64,000 nt of DNA from Coffea arabica (taxonomy: Eukaryota > Streptophyta > Magnoliopsida > Gentianales > Rubiaceae), in assembly GCF_036785885.1 (NCBI RefSeq), contig NC_092323.1, positions 4,876,501-4,940,500 on the forward strand. The letters run 5' to 3'. The position numbers were made by a program, and so were the translations under genes. The notes under the pieces were generated by a model. It saw only the letters and a list, made by a program, of their open reading frames with translations, did no database searches and had not been told where the DNA came from. Below are positions 48,432 through 58,678 of the stretch, one piece after another (positions within the stretch are counted from its first letter, which is position 1; each line of letters begins with the position of its first letter).

Positions 48432-50218
48432 GCCACTACTGCACTCGACGTTGAAGTTGAAAGGGCCTCAGCAGCTGGAAGTTCTGTCTTTTAACTCTGT
48501 AAGCCTGTTCCAATTGGGCTTCGTCAACTTTATTGGACTGCAACACCCTTTGAATTTCAGGAGGCCCACCGTTATTATCCCGCTGGAAAAATATATGTAT
48601 TTTATCTTCACACAAGCCCTTTATTTATTATTGAGGTAAATGATCCGTAATTGCAAGTGCAAATTTCATTTAAAAAAAAAAAAAAAAAGAAGCGTATGTT
48701 GAAGTAATTTGGCAGGTTGGGGTGGGAAGAATTGGGTCAAGGAAAATCAATCAGCTTGTTGGCTAGCAGAACAAGTTTGCCTCGTTGTTAAGCAAAATAT
48801 TAGTAAACAAATCGCCACATGATCGATTTGTTATTACACCAGCTACATATATTTCATATCACAATTTAAGCTCAAAGGTAGAAGGAGGAGGAGCCAACGT
48901 TTTAATCCAGAATGAATAGAGATAACAATTGCGCCACCACCACAATAATAAAGAGAAATGCAATTGTATTGCATCATCGACTTTGGAATGGAGTGCTGCT
49001 GATGTCAATCAATTGGCAATTGGCTATTTGGCTATTTGGCAATTTGGCATGGTCGGTTCCTTCCGCCCAACCAATCCATGTCACGGGTGAGGTGACGAAG
49101 CTGAAAAAACACACGCGCACACAAACGTGAAACAGTGCGTTCTTTTAATTTGTTAGTCTTATTGTTAGTATTATTAGTTTTGGTATGTTTTTTTTTTTTT
49201 TTTTTTTTTTATGGTGAGTGCATTCTTCACGGAAGCTGCTACCCAGGACCGTGTTAGGCAATGTTACATTGGCCTTTAATTTAATTAAAGCTCCCCAAAG
49301 CCACAAAGCCCATGTAATGTAAGTGCTGGTAGTTTGGTTGCAAATTGTTTTTTCTCACTTTGGCTGACCAAAAGTAAATTTGTAATCCAACCGCGCTCGT
49401 AAAATCTTTAGAAATTCAAGTATCAGTTTGTCAATATGAATTCAAGTACGCTTTCGCAATTTGCTGTTAATTTATTTCTTAATAATCGCCGGCCATAATG
49501 ATTTGATATTTAATAGTTGACGATTTTCACCAAAAGTCAATATAAACTACCACCAAACATTAACATCATGGTCGTCTCTTTTCTTTCTTTCTTTTTGGTT
49601 TGCGTTTTTTGGGGGTTAGAAAAATTCAGCCACTATACTTTCAAGAGATGAACACGAACGTCAAATTAACAAATGCAGCCAAACTGTCTGCATGTGTACG
49701 TCTTATGCCCAATATGAAATTAGAAATGGAGAAACTAATAATTTTTGAAGTGGTAGTATTAAAGCTTCCCGTTTAGATTCGTTAGGGAGCAAACCTCATA
49801 GATAGATACCCATGAAAAAGAATGCTTTTATTCCACGCCTCTGTACGTTGGCTGGGGGCAAGCATAATACTATGCCAACAACTAAAAGTTTTAGCGTCAA
49901 TTCTTTCGGGCCCGAAGGAAGCTGCCATGCAGGTTCCTCCCACCAAAACTTCACGTAATCAATCACTAATGACTAAACTAACTCCCCTTCGCAGTTCAAG
50001 CTCAACACCACCTCTCTTCTTCTAACTTCCCCCGGACATGTATCAAACAAGCTACTAGTTTATTCCTTTGCTCCGCCCTTCCCCAGTAAAAATTTAAAAA
50101 ATTCGCACTCTTGCAAACCACTCTATAAAGTGTAACGAGTAATTCGTCTCCTTCAGACCCTTTTTCGTTATCAATTATCAATCCGTCCCCCTAATAAAAT
50201 TTCAGCATCAAAATCAAT
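48432..50218. other. intergenic between divergent genes
   Basis: Holds the promoters of the minus-strand Rossmann-fold gene and the plus-strand CML gene. T- and A-tracts occur near 48671-48688 and 49189-49210. No further gene is supported. Confidence 0.5.
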
Positions 50219-50806
50219 ATGGAACCCGAAAGAGTTCCCAAATCTTTTGGTTGTCTTCCGCACCGAAATCTCAAGTTGAGCTTAAGCCGGTCCAGATCCA
50301 AGTCTGCCTCCAGCTCGACCTCCAGCCCAAGAACTCCCAAATCACCCTCCGTCACCCCACGCAAAAGCACCAGTTCCAGTACGCAGTCCAAGGAAGACGA
50401 GTATCGAGAAGTTTTTCGCCGTTTCGACAACGACAACGATGGAAGAATCTCAGCAGTGGAGTTGAGGGCTTATTTTGGTTCGGTGGGAGAGTACATGTCC
50501 CACGAGGATGCTGAAACCGTGATCCGTGATGCGGACACCGATGGAGACAGCCTCATCGACTTTCAAGATTTTCTGAGGTTGATGAAGAAGGAAGGTTCAG
50601 AGGATGAGGACTTGAAGGCGGCCTTCGAAATGTTTGAATTCCAGAAAGGGTCTGGGAGGATAACGCCCAAGAGCTTGCAGAAAGTATTGAGTCGCTTAGG
50701 GGATGCCAAATCCTACGACGAGTGTGTTGAAATGATCGAAGTTCATGACACTGATGGCAAGGGCGAACTCCATTTTCAGGAGTTCCAGCAAATGATGATG
50801 GCTTAA
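50219..50806 (+). CDS. CML: calmodulin-like Ca2+-binding protein (CML)
   Basis: An intronless gene for 195 residues. A 57-residue Ser/Lys/Arg/Pro-rich leader precedes the EF-hand region, resembling the extended CML41-type proteins. Four EF-hand positions are visible. EF1 loop 70-81 (DNDNDGRISAVE) is complete. EF2 loop 106-117 (DTDGDSLIDFQD) has Asp at position 12 and Ser in place of the usual Gly. EF3 (141-152, FQKGSGRITPKS) lacks the acidic ligands and should not bind Ca2+. EF4 loop 177-188 (DTDGKGELHFQE) keeps positions 1, 3 and 12. So two to three sites are expected to bind. CMLs are Ca2+ sensors that bind target proteins. Targets and location (basic leader: plastid or other) are not readable. 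Confidence 0.9.
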   Translation: MEPERVPKSFGCLPHRNLKLSLSRSRSKSASSSTSSPRTPKSPSVTPRKSTSSSTQSKEDEYREVFRRFDNDNDGRISAVELRAYFGSVGEYMSHEDAETVIRDADTDGDSLIDFQDFLRLMKKEGSEDEDLKAAFEMFEFQKGSGRITPKSLQKVLSRLGDAKSYDECVEMIEVHDTDGKGELHFQEFQQMMMA

Positions 50807-50910
50807 CTTCAATCATCTTTGATCTTTTTGGCTTCAAGTCCCCCCTAGTTCTTTATTCTCCACAAAACATGCTGGTTCAGGGACGGGGTGTCCTGAATCG
50901 CGATCTAAGA

Positions 50911-50916
50911 AATAAA
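50911..50916 (+). terminator. poly(A) signal AATAAA of the CML gene
   Basis: AATAAA 105 bases after the stop codon, followed 14 bases later by a genomic A15 tract at 50931-50945. Confidence 0.55.
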
Positions 50917-50945
50917 ACAATGAACGCCCCAAAAAAAAAAAAAAA

Positions 50946-52033
50946 TCGAATCATGTGCAAAACACGAATCTAGCTAGCTAGAAACTCGAACAAAACTCCA
51001 AATGTAATGTGATTGCTGTTTCAGTGCTGATTGCACTTTTTAAGTTTGTCGGGTCATGCTATATATATATATACTCCTGCTGCGTTGATAAAGAGGTTTG
51101 GTCGAATCTGGATTTTCCCGTATTCTTGTTTTACATATGTTGGCTAAGTTTCATCGAGCAATGCAATTTACGAAATTAATTCGCCGAAGAGCAAGAGCTG
51201 CGAACCTACGTTTACTTCTTCTGGGAATGTAAATCAATTCCAGACAGGCTTCGACAGTAACTAATTGTACTAACTTTTTTTTCCTCCATTTCTTCGATTC
51301 TTAATCATTACCAAGGCATATCTACAAGACAGTTTAGTATTCTCCAATTCCCCCATACCTTCGTTCTTGCTTTTATGATCATCAACCGTGTAGAATCACT
51401 CTTAACTCTTTTGCTCCATGTTTTTGTGACTAATCAAAGTTCATTCGCTTGATTGATTAATTGTGAGTTTGTTTATTGATTTATCAATTATTCATGATCT
51501 AATTTAGAGATGATGTATTTACTTTCATTGCATGGCTGTTTTGTGCTAACACTAAAATTAGATTGAGTCCATAGAGTTAAAAATAAATAAATAAACAAAA
51601 GAACGATGATAAAGTACTCTAGGATCCGTCTAAGATTTTGATAAACTTTACTGTTCTTGTAGCTGAAGAACAAGGCTTCACTTTCCCTTTCTTTCCATGC
51701 TATAGTAGTCGACTAGCACCTGGGGACAACGTCAATTATTCGACTTGGTACCTTATCGGGGATGCATGGGAAAAAATAACTTGTAATATTTTCCCCCTTC
51801 ACCCTAATGCTGGTGTTTTATACGAAGGGAACCTTAATAAATAGTTTGGGCTTGATTTATTAAGACTTTATTGTGTTCGCGCGTACTCAAATTTGGATAA
51901 AAATGAAGATTCAATTAAACTATGGAATTAGATTTGAACTTGTAACAATGCGGTTCGTTAAGGTTGGAATACTCTTTTATGTTTTTTATATATGTACTAA
52001 TAGTTGAGAAATTAGATATTATTATTTATTGTA
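50946..52033. other. intergenic, no gene recognised
   Basis: AT-rich; no open frame with family resemblance. Confidence 0.5.
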
Positions 52034-52042
52034 TAAAATTTA

Positions 52043-52822
52043 GGGATAATTTTAAGAAACCACCCCTGAGATTTCTCATAAATTCACTTAGCTCCCCTAA
52101 GGTTACAAAAATTACACCCACCTCCCTTACCCATTTGAAATGACAATAGTAACATTTATATTTTAATAAAACTCCCTTGCTACCATGTTTATACAAAAGA
52201 TGGATTTTATATATTTTTTTCTTTTTATTCATTTCTCTTATAGAAGTATAGAAGAACCATTAATGTTGTCGCTAATATCTATCCAGATCAAATGTTAAAC
52301 TAATAATATTTTTTAATAACTTTCAATATCATCCAATTTTTTTGTAACTTTTTTTTGGTATCAAGATCAAGAATAAATAAAAAAATAATTATAAACAAAT
52401 GACCCAAAATCACTACCAAACTATAGTAATTCCATCAGTAAACTAGTTCATAAACTTTAAGAAAAATAAGATAACACTTTCTTCTTTATCTTAGAAAAAA
52501 TCAATATCCCCAATAAAGCATTATGAAAAATAGCAAAAGATTAATTGTTATAGTTGATTATCAAATAATAGATATTGGCATGAAAAACTTAACACTCTTT
52601 ATATGTGTGTGTGTGTGTGTCAAATTACTTTATAATTTTTTACAAAAACAAATTAAACTTTATAACATAAGGGTATTTTAGGATATTCATTAAAAATTTG
52701 ACCCCATTTTAAGGTTTGGTTACCAAAATATCAAATCAAGAAAGGTAAATGTAATTTTTAAAATATCAAGAGAGCTAAGTGAAATGGTTAGAAACCTCAA
52801 GAGAGGTTTCTAAAATTACCCC
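52043..52822. mobile_element. MULE-type element with long inverted ends, 9-bp target duplication
   Basis: A 780-bp element flanked by TAAAATTTA at 52034-52042 and 52823-52831. Left end GGGATAATTTTAAGAAACC; right end, reversed, GGGGTAATTTTAGAAACC. The inverted similarity continues for about 90 bp per arm through CACTTAGCTC and AAAATTACA blocks. The interior is AT-rich with a (GT)n tract at 52603-52620. No transposase. The end motif resembles that of the element at 16624-17384. Confidence 0.85.
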
Positions 52823-52999
52823 TAAAATTTATATGTATTATTAAAAACAAACATTATAAACATTAAAACAATAAAAAAAAACTTATGAACTTTCAAATCT
52901 AGGTCAAACCTATTAGAGATTAAATCAAATCAATCTCGATCTTAAATTTTAAACTTGTATAGTATTCAAATACAAATTCAAAGTTGAGTGAAATTTTTG

Positions 53000-53119
53000 T
53001 GTTTGGATAGCAAATTAGTTACACAAATTTATTTACTTGCATTATATATATTTTTTTAATTTCATTTTTATCACTTTTTTTTCAAAGAAATTACCCCAAA
53101 TAATCTCTCATCCAAACAC
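53000..53119. mobile_element. short MITE
   Basis: A 120-bp segment with inverted ends starting GTGTTTGGAT on both sides and AT-rich between. Target duplication not defined. An AATCCAAACAC end of the same kind occurs inside the MULE element near 16744. Confidence 0.45.
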
Positions 53120-54394
53120 GCTTGAATCAAATCAATCGATAACTTTAAAAAGAAAGATAGATCCTCAATTCATCTACAGTCCTACTCCTCGTTTCTCCGT
53201 CTCATTGTGGGAATGCAGAATTACAGAGCGGATCCTCAATTCTATTGGATGACGCTACTATGATATTCGCCGGGCCTTTGAACTCGAACGTTATTCCGCT
53301 TTGGACTTTGCTGGCGGGAAGTTGGCGGCCGGGAGGGGCGGGGGTCGGTGATAACTAGCAAGTAGCAGCCAACCCTGTCCAAAGCCGCGATGAGTTGGTC
53401 AAACTTTGACCTGGTCGTTTTCCGACTTTCTCGGATCATGAATTAGTTCATCTTTTTTGTGTTACATACTTGTTCCTTTTATGAATCTCGTTGTGGACGG
53501 CACAACCAAAGATGGAAAAGCGAGAAATATGTAAGATCACATTTGTACCACGAGGGCTCAAGCCCGTGAAAAGAATTATTTGTTCAAATAATTTGGACAG
53601 TGAACTTATCTCAAATAATATTTCGCTTGTATCATAAACACATTTTTCAATTTATTTTTTTATATTTTCAACCAACTTTTTATCTTACATACGTCACATC
53701 ACAAAAAAATGCTACATTAATTATTCCAAATAATACCCTATTCAAACAAACCCGGACAGTGCAACGCTTCCTATTTGATTGATGGGTTAATAATAATAGA
53801 CCATACACATGTATTATAATGAACGTACAAATTTTCCTTTTATCAAAGTGTTGGCATTGGTATGATACAATTGATGCTTCCATGCATCAATTAGTTATAG
53901 AAATTCTCCTTTTTGTGTTTCTTAAAATTTCAACGCAAAAAAAAATTAATTAGACCGGTTACATCCCAAACCCCAAAAACCCAAAAATAAAATTTTTAAA
54001 AAAATTTTTCTTTGAATGAATGGAGTCAATGGAGCAGCTGTTCATTTATAAGGCTTGCTCACACATGGCCAACGAAATTGATAGGACTCCGTTTTAGTTG
54101 GCGGGCGGTGGACCTGCTACTCTTCATAATTTTTAAAATTGGATCAAATTCGCGGAAACTCAGAAAACCTTTCAAGTCAAAGAAACTCCCAAAGCCAACT
54201 ATGGAGGGGGAGACGATCAGAATTGATGCTTTTGGACTGCGTCTTCTTTCTTACTTTCTAGAGATAAGCCAATTCTGTGCGCGTTCCGCCGCCTCCCTCC
54301 CCAAAAAACAAATACTCTCATAATACGCTGACCGCATCACATTTCTCAGACGCAAAATTTTTGCGCCAGTAATAGTTGGAACCTGTGATGAAAT
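53120..54394. other. intergenic and promoter of the LysM receptor gene
   Basis: At about 53576-53752 a decayed MITE has ends with CAAATAATTTGGA and ATTATTTGGAATAA. The open frame at 54012-54323 has no family resemblance and lies in the likely promoter. Confidence 0.4.
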
Positions 54395-56329
54395 ATGGAT
54401 CGTTTGCATCTTCATTTGGCTCTTTTCATCTTTCTAATCTGTAACTGTTCTTTGATCGAATCCCAGCAGCCGTACATCGGAAAGGCCACAAACAGATGCG
54501 ACAGCGCCGATAATTCCACATCTGTTCTGGGCTATAGTTGCAATGGCGTGACCCAAAGTTGCCAAGCCTATCTCACCTTCAGATCTCTACCACCTTTCAA
54601 CTCCGTTTCTTCCATCTCATCCCTCTTAGCAGCTGATCCATCCCACCTCTCCCAGCTCAACAAAGTTTCTCAAGACGCAACATTCGAGACTAACAGGACC
54701 GTGCTTGTTCCCGTCAACTGCTCCTGTTCAGGTTCGCACTATCAATTCAACACATCTTACGTTATTCAGCACGGCAACACCTACTTCTCAATTGCCAATA
54801 GCACTTTCCAAGGCTTGTCCACCTGTCAAGCTCTACAAGCACAAAATGCCAATCTTAGTACTGGGAACTTGATTGTGGGTACCAGGATTAGAGTTCCGCT
54901 AAGATGTGCTTGCCCGACTAAGAATCAAGCCGACGACGGCGTCAAATATCTGTTGAGTTATTTAGTCACTTGGGGTCAATACGTTTCTGCGATTAGCTCA
55001 ATGTTTGGAGTGGATACTGGGAAAACTCTCCAAGCCAATGGATTGTCTGAACAAAATTTTAATATTTATCCCTTTACGACTCTCTTAGTTCCGCTTCAGA
55101 ACTCGCCATCCAGTTCCCAAACTGTGGAGCCGCCTCCGCCACCGTCGCAGCAGTCACCGCCAACTTTAATTGCCCCTCCTCCAAACAGTAGCTCAAGAAA
55201 AACCTGGGTATATGCTCTCGTTGGAACTCTTGGCGGGTTAGCTCTAATAGCCGTATTTGGGCTGCTTATATTCTGGTTTCGTTTTGCTAAAAGAAAGAAG
55301 AAAGAAAAGGATTCATTTATTGCATCAGAAAGCTTTGAATCAATCGAGAAACCACTCGAGAAGAGGAAGAAGTTGGAGGAAGAAGACATGTCTCAGAATT
55401 TCTGGGATAGTTTACCTAGTTTTGCTCATTCTCTTCAACTATACACCTATGAAGAAATTAAATTGGCAACACAGAATTTTAGTCCTAGTAGTTTGATTGG
55501 TGGATCGGTTTACCGTGGTACGATCAAAGGGGATTATGCTGCCGTTAAGAAAATGAGCGGAGATGTGTCTGAGGAAATTAATCTACTGAACAAGATCAGC
55601 CATTTGAATCTTATCCGGCTTTCCGGGGTTTGTTTCAGCGATGGGTATTGGTATCTTGTTTACGAGTATGCTGCCAATGGAGCATTGAGTGATTGGCTCT
55701 ATGAAAACCAGGGCACACAAAAGAAAAAGTGTTTGGATTGGAAGCAGAGATTACAGATTTGCTTGGATGTGGCCACGGGGCTTAATTATCTTCATAGCTA
55801 CACTTCCCCTCCCCACGTGCACAAAAATCTAAAAAGCAGCAATGTTCTTCTTGATGCTGATTTCAGGGCGAAGATCAGTAATTTTGGGCTAGCAAGATCA
55901 GCAGATGGGCAAGGAGGCCAGTTTGCCTTGACCAGGCACATTATTGGGACGAAAGGTTTCATGGCTCCTGAGTATTTGGAGAATGGTCTGGTATCCACAA
56001 TGCTTGATGTTTATTCATTTGGGGTTCTCCTGCTGGAGATTTTCACTGGCAAAGAAGTCGCTGTCTTGTATGAAGCTGTGAATGTGAACTTGGCAGAGAT
56101 TCTGAGCCCTGTGCTTGACGAGAAAGACGGGATCGAGAACTTGAGCCAGATCATGGATTCTTCTCTCGGAGGAAATTATCCTTCCGAACTTGCAATTTTG
56201 CTCATCAGATTGATTGCTAGTTGCTTAAAGAAAGATCCATCTGCCCGCCCAACCATGCATGAGATTGTCCAGACTCTGTCCACATCCGTCACTGCCACAA
56301 CATCTTGGCATTCCAAACAAAGTGCCTAA
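54395..56329 (+). CDS. LysM receptor-like pseudokinase (LYK4/LYK5 type)
   Basis: An intronless gene for 644 residues. Order: signal peptide (1-23), ectodomain with CxC pairs at 109-111 (CSC) and 171-173 (CAC) that separate three LysM modules, a Pro-rich stalk (244-264), a membrane helix (about 271-294), a basic juxtamembrane region, then a kinase fold (about 350-635). The kinase is clearly atypical: the Gly-rich loop is reduced to IGGSVYRG (368-375), the HRD motif is HKN (476-478) and DFG is NFG (496-498). VAIK survives as AAVKK (382-386) and APE is present (524-526). Loss of the catalytic Asp and metal-binding Asp marks a pseudokinase. LYK4/LYK5-type proteins bind chitin oligomers and signal through an active partner such as CERK1 at the plasma membrane; some members act in symbiosis. 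Chitin binding here is inferred. Confidence 0.92.
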   Translation: MDRLHLHLALFIFLICNCSLIESQQPYIGKATNRCDSADNSTSVLGYSCNGVTQSCQAYLTFRSLPPFNSVSSISSLLAADPSHLSQLNKVSQDATFETNRTVLVPVNCSCSGSHYQFNTSYVIQHGNTYFSIANSTFQGLSTCQALQAQNANLSTGNLIVGTRIRVPLRCACPTKNQADDGVKYLLSYLVTWGQYVSAISSMFGVDTGKTLQANGLSEQNFNIYPFTTLLVPLQNSPSSSQTVEPPPPPSQQSPPTLIAPPPNSSSRKTWVYALVGTLGGLALIAVFGLLIFWFRFAKRKKKEKDSFIASESFESIEKPLEKRKKLEEEDMSQNFWDSLPSFAHSLQLYTYEEIKLATQNFSPSSLIGGSVYRGTIKGDYAAVKKMSGDVSEEINLLNKISHLNLIRLSGVCFSDGYWYLVYEYAANGALSDWLYENQGTQKKKCLDWKQRLQICLDVATGLNYLHSYTSPPHVHKNLKSSNVLLDADFRAKISNFGLARSADGQGGQFALTRHIIGTKGFMAPEYLENGLVSTMLDVYSFGVLLLEIFTGKEVAVLYEAVNVNLAEILSPVLDEKDGIENLSQIMDSSLGGNYPSELAILLIRLIASCLKKDPSARPTMHEIVQTLSTSVTATTSWHSKQSA

Positions 56330-57848
56330 AGCATATGCCTTCGGATACATGAGTTGTTTTGGAGTTTTGTAGCTTCATCTTTTTGTCTATTATTCCTGAT
56401 CTGTACATATTGATTCAAGAAATATTTGTACTGATAGAGAGAGCCATAGATCATTCCCACTTGATGGATTCAAGATTATTGTTTCTGTCACTGCTGAGTG
56501 CTGATCCTCTTTTTACTCCATAATGTGAAACGTTTTAATTCCACAATTGTTTATGCTTGTTGACACAAATTTCCTTTCACACATGCCAGCAATATCTATT
56601 TGGCATTACTCTGGTTTTTCTCCAATTCAAATCAGACTACCAGATATTCTCGTGTTCATGGGCCAGAATGAGGAATAATAAAATAAGAACCACCCTTGAG
56701 CAGCCCTCATTAAACAAATATGGGTCGGCTGGTAGGCATTTCAAATTTTCGTGAACCTACCGACCAGTAAACTTTCTGCATAAATTTGCAGCAAGAGGGC
56801 TTTGAAAGGGGCCATATAATTATGTGCATCCAGGCAAGCTAGGAGTAGGAAGGAACTTGGAGACCTGACCTGCTGACAAGAATTAGCAAGGACGTTGGAG
56901 CATATACAGAATAGCTTGAAATATTCAGAACTCTACCACTTAAGCAAGAAATGATTTTGCAACCATTAGTTGCTCAACATGTGAGAAAGGCAGAACATCC
57001 CTTACTAATATCTTTCCAGCCCTTTTTCTGTGTTTGGGGTGCACAAGAAGATTAGAGAAGGATCTCATAAAATACCCACACAACCACGGTAGCAAGCAAC
57101 ACAAAGATTAGACCTTGATCGCAGACTGATTATTTAATTTGTTAATGACAACGTGTGGTATAAAAAAGTGACCATTCAAATTTCTTTCAACAGATGAATG
57201 GAAACTTGAATAGCTTCCACACCAGGCAAAGGTTGAAGAAACAAGTCACGTCCGTTAAATATGCAACCGCGTGATACAACACAACAACTTTGAGATTGCA
57301 TGGTGTTTGAAAGCTCGTTTACACTAATTAATAAGCCAGTGTCAAAAGCATTTCTTTTTATATAATTATTTTCTTGTTTTGTTCCTTTCCTTTTGGTAAT
57401 TCAGTCCATAACCATTTCCTTCCCCTGCTCTGAAGTTTGAATAACATGGCTCAACAGCTGGTGTCAGAAAACCATTAGCCAATGTTGTTATTGCACGAAT
57501 GAATACTTTGAAACATTCCTCTGATTTTTAAGTAGGAAGGTCTTTTTCATGTCAAGAAGGTGTGTGTGATAACCAGTTGCATCTGGTGAATCAAATGCTT
57601 ATGTCTTCAAATACACTAGTTGATTTAAACTTCAAAAGGTCACTTTTGTGCGCTAAAATCGAGTTGCCTTGCGAGTAAATGCGCTCTATCATGTTGTTTA
57701 ATCATGTTTGAGTTGCCGTAGAAAATGATACCAAATAGTAGTAATAGCTTTTCCTTTCAGAGTATAAACTCCCCACCTGCAAGATGTTCAACTGGTCCCT
57801 TACCAGTTTTCATCCGCTCGACTTCTAAAAGTTCTAGTCAATAGGTAC
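56330..57848. other. 3' flank of the LysM gene, intergenic
   Basis: No gene supported. The interval ends at the retrotransposon LTR; GGTAC at 57844-57848 would be the target duplication, but the other copy lies outside the window. Confidence 0.5.
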
Positions 57849-58250
57849 TGATGCGACTGCTGAAGTGAAGGTCCGACCTGACCGGGTGCCTAGGGAGCGA
57901 GCGGAGTCGTCCGACCTGCGCGCGGGCGAGCTGCGGGGCTGGGTCCCCTGTAGCAACTCCGACGATCAAGTCAGAGGAAGATTTGTAAGTGAAAGAGTAG
58001 AGATTGTGCTATGAATAGCGTACCTTGTGTTTTCCCCCACGCATGGTATTTATAGAGTCACAGGTAGTAGTCTCCTAGTAGAACAGGGAGTCCTTATGGG
58101 AGCATAACTCTCCCTAGGGCTCCATAGCTTAGTTAGGGCGTGCTTGGGCTCTGCAGCCCGCGCGGCCCATCCAAGCCGACCTGCTGGGCCGGGAACCTCC
58201 TACCAGCCGAGCTTATGGGCCAGGCCGACGTGTTCGTGGGCCCCACTACA
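57849..58250 (-). repeat. 3' LTR of the Tat-type retrotransposon
   Basis: A 402-bp segment, TGATGC..ACTACA on the plus strand, so TG..CA at its ends in either reading. It is followed at 58251-58266 by a minus-strand purine tract. TATAAATA on the minus strand (58047-58054) is a candidate LTR promoter. Borders were set from the TG/CA ends and the purine tract, because the partner LTR is out of view. Confidence 0.7.
58047..58054 (-). promoter_or_regulatory. TATA box inside the LTR
   Basis: The plus-strand TATTTATA reads TATAAATA on the minus strand, in the middle of the LTR, as expected for a U3 promoter. Confidence 0.55.
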
Positions 58251-58266
58251 CTAGCCCCCCCTCAAG
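58251..58266 (-). other. polypurine tract before the 3' LTR
   Basis: The minus strand reads CTTGAGGGGGGGCTAG directly before the LTR start TGTAGT. It would prime plus-strand DNA synthesis. Confidence 0.6.
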
Positions 58267-58486
58267 TCTAGAGTCATCGATCGTGCGCGTGAATCTAGGC
58301 CGAATTCTAGGAGGTCATGTCAGCTCCTTGTGGGACCCGCCGTCAGAGAGTGGTGCAAGCAACCGTCGCGTCAGTTCGCGTCGGTCACCTCAATCGTCGC
58401 CTCGGCCAATTATGGCGGTTAGGAACGGTTCCCCATAACTGCTTTAATAAATGCGCGCCTCTTCGTTTTCCCGCGCTGTCGCTGCC

Positions 58487-58494
58487 TATAAATA
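58487..58494 (+). promoter_or_regulatory. TATA box of the antisense ORF
   Basis: TATAAATA on the plus strand, 192 bp before the ATG of the antisense ORF, followed by a pyrimidine-rich leader (58519-58600). It points away from the retrotransposon's own transcription. Confidence 0.6.
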
Positions 58495-58678
58495 GGGTCC
58501 TCCAAGCGTCATTTTCACTCTCCTCCTCTCATTTCTTCAGTTCGCTCCTTCACTCCCCAGTTCGCTGCTTCATTCCTTTCTCTTCAAGAACACATCGGGT
58601 CGCCCCGCCTTAAGAGCCCAGAGTCAGCCCGGGCAATCCTTAGATCATCCTTTCACCAGTAAGTCCCCCTTTCCTTTT

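Noticed and set aside
54012-54323. 103-residue ORF upstream of the LysM receptor
   Set aside because: No domain and probably promoter or leader sequence.
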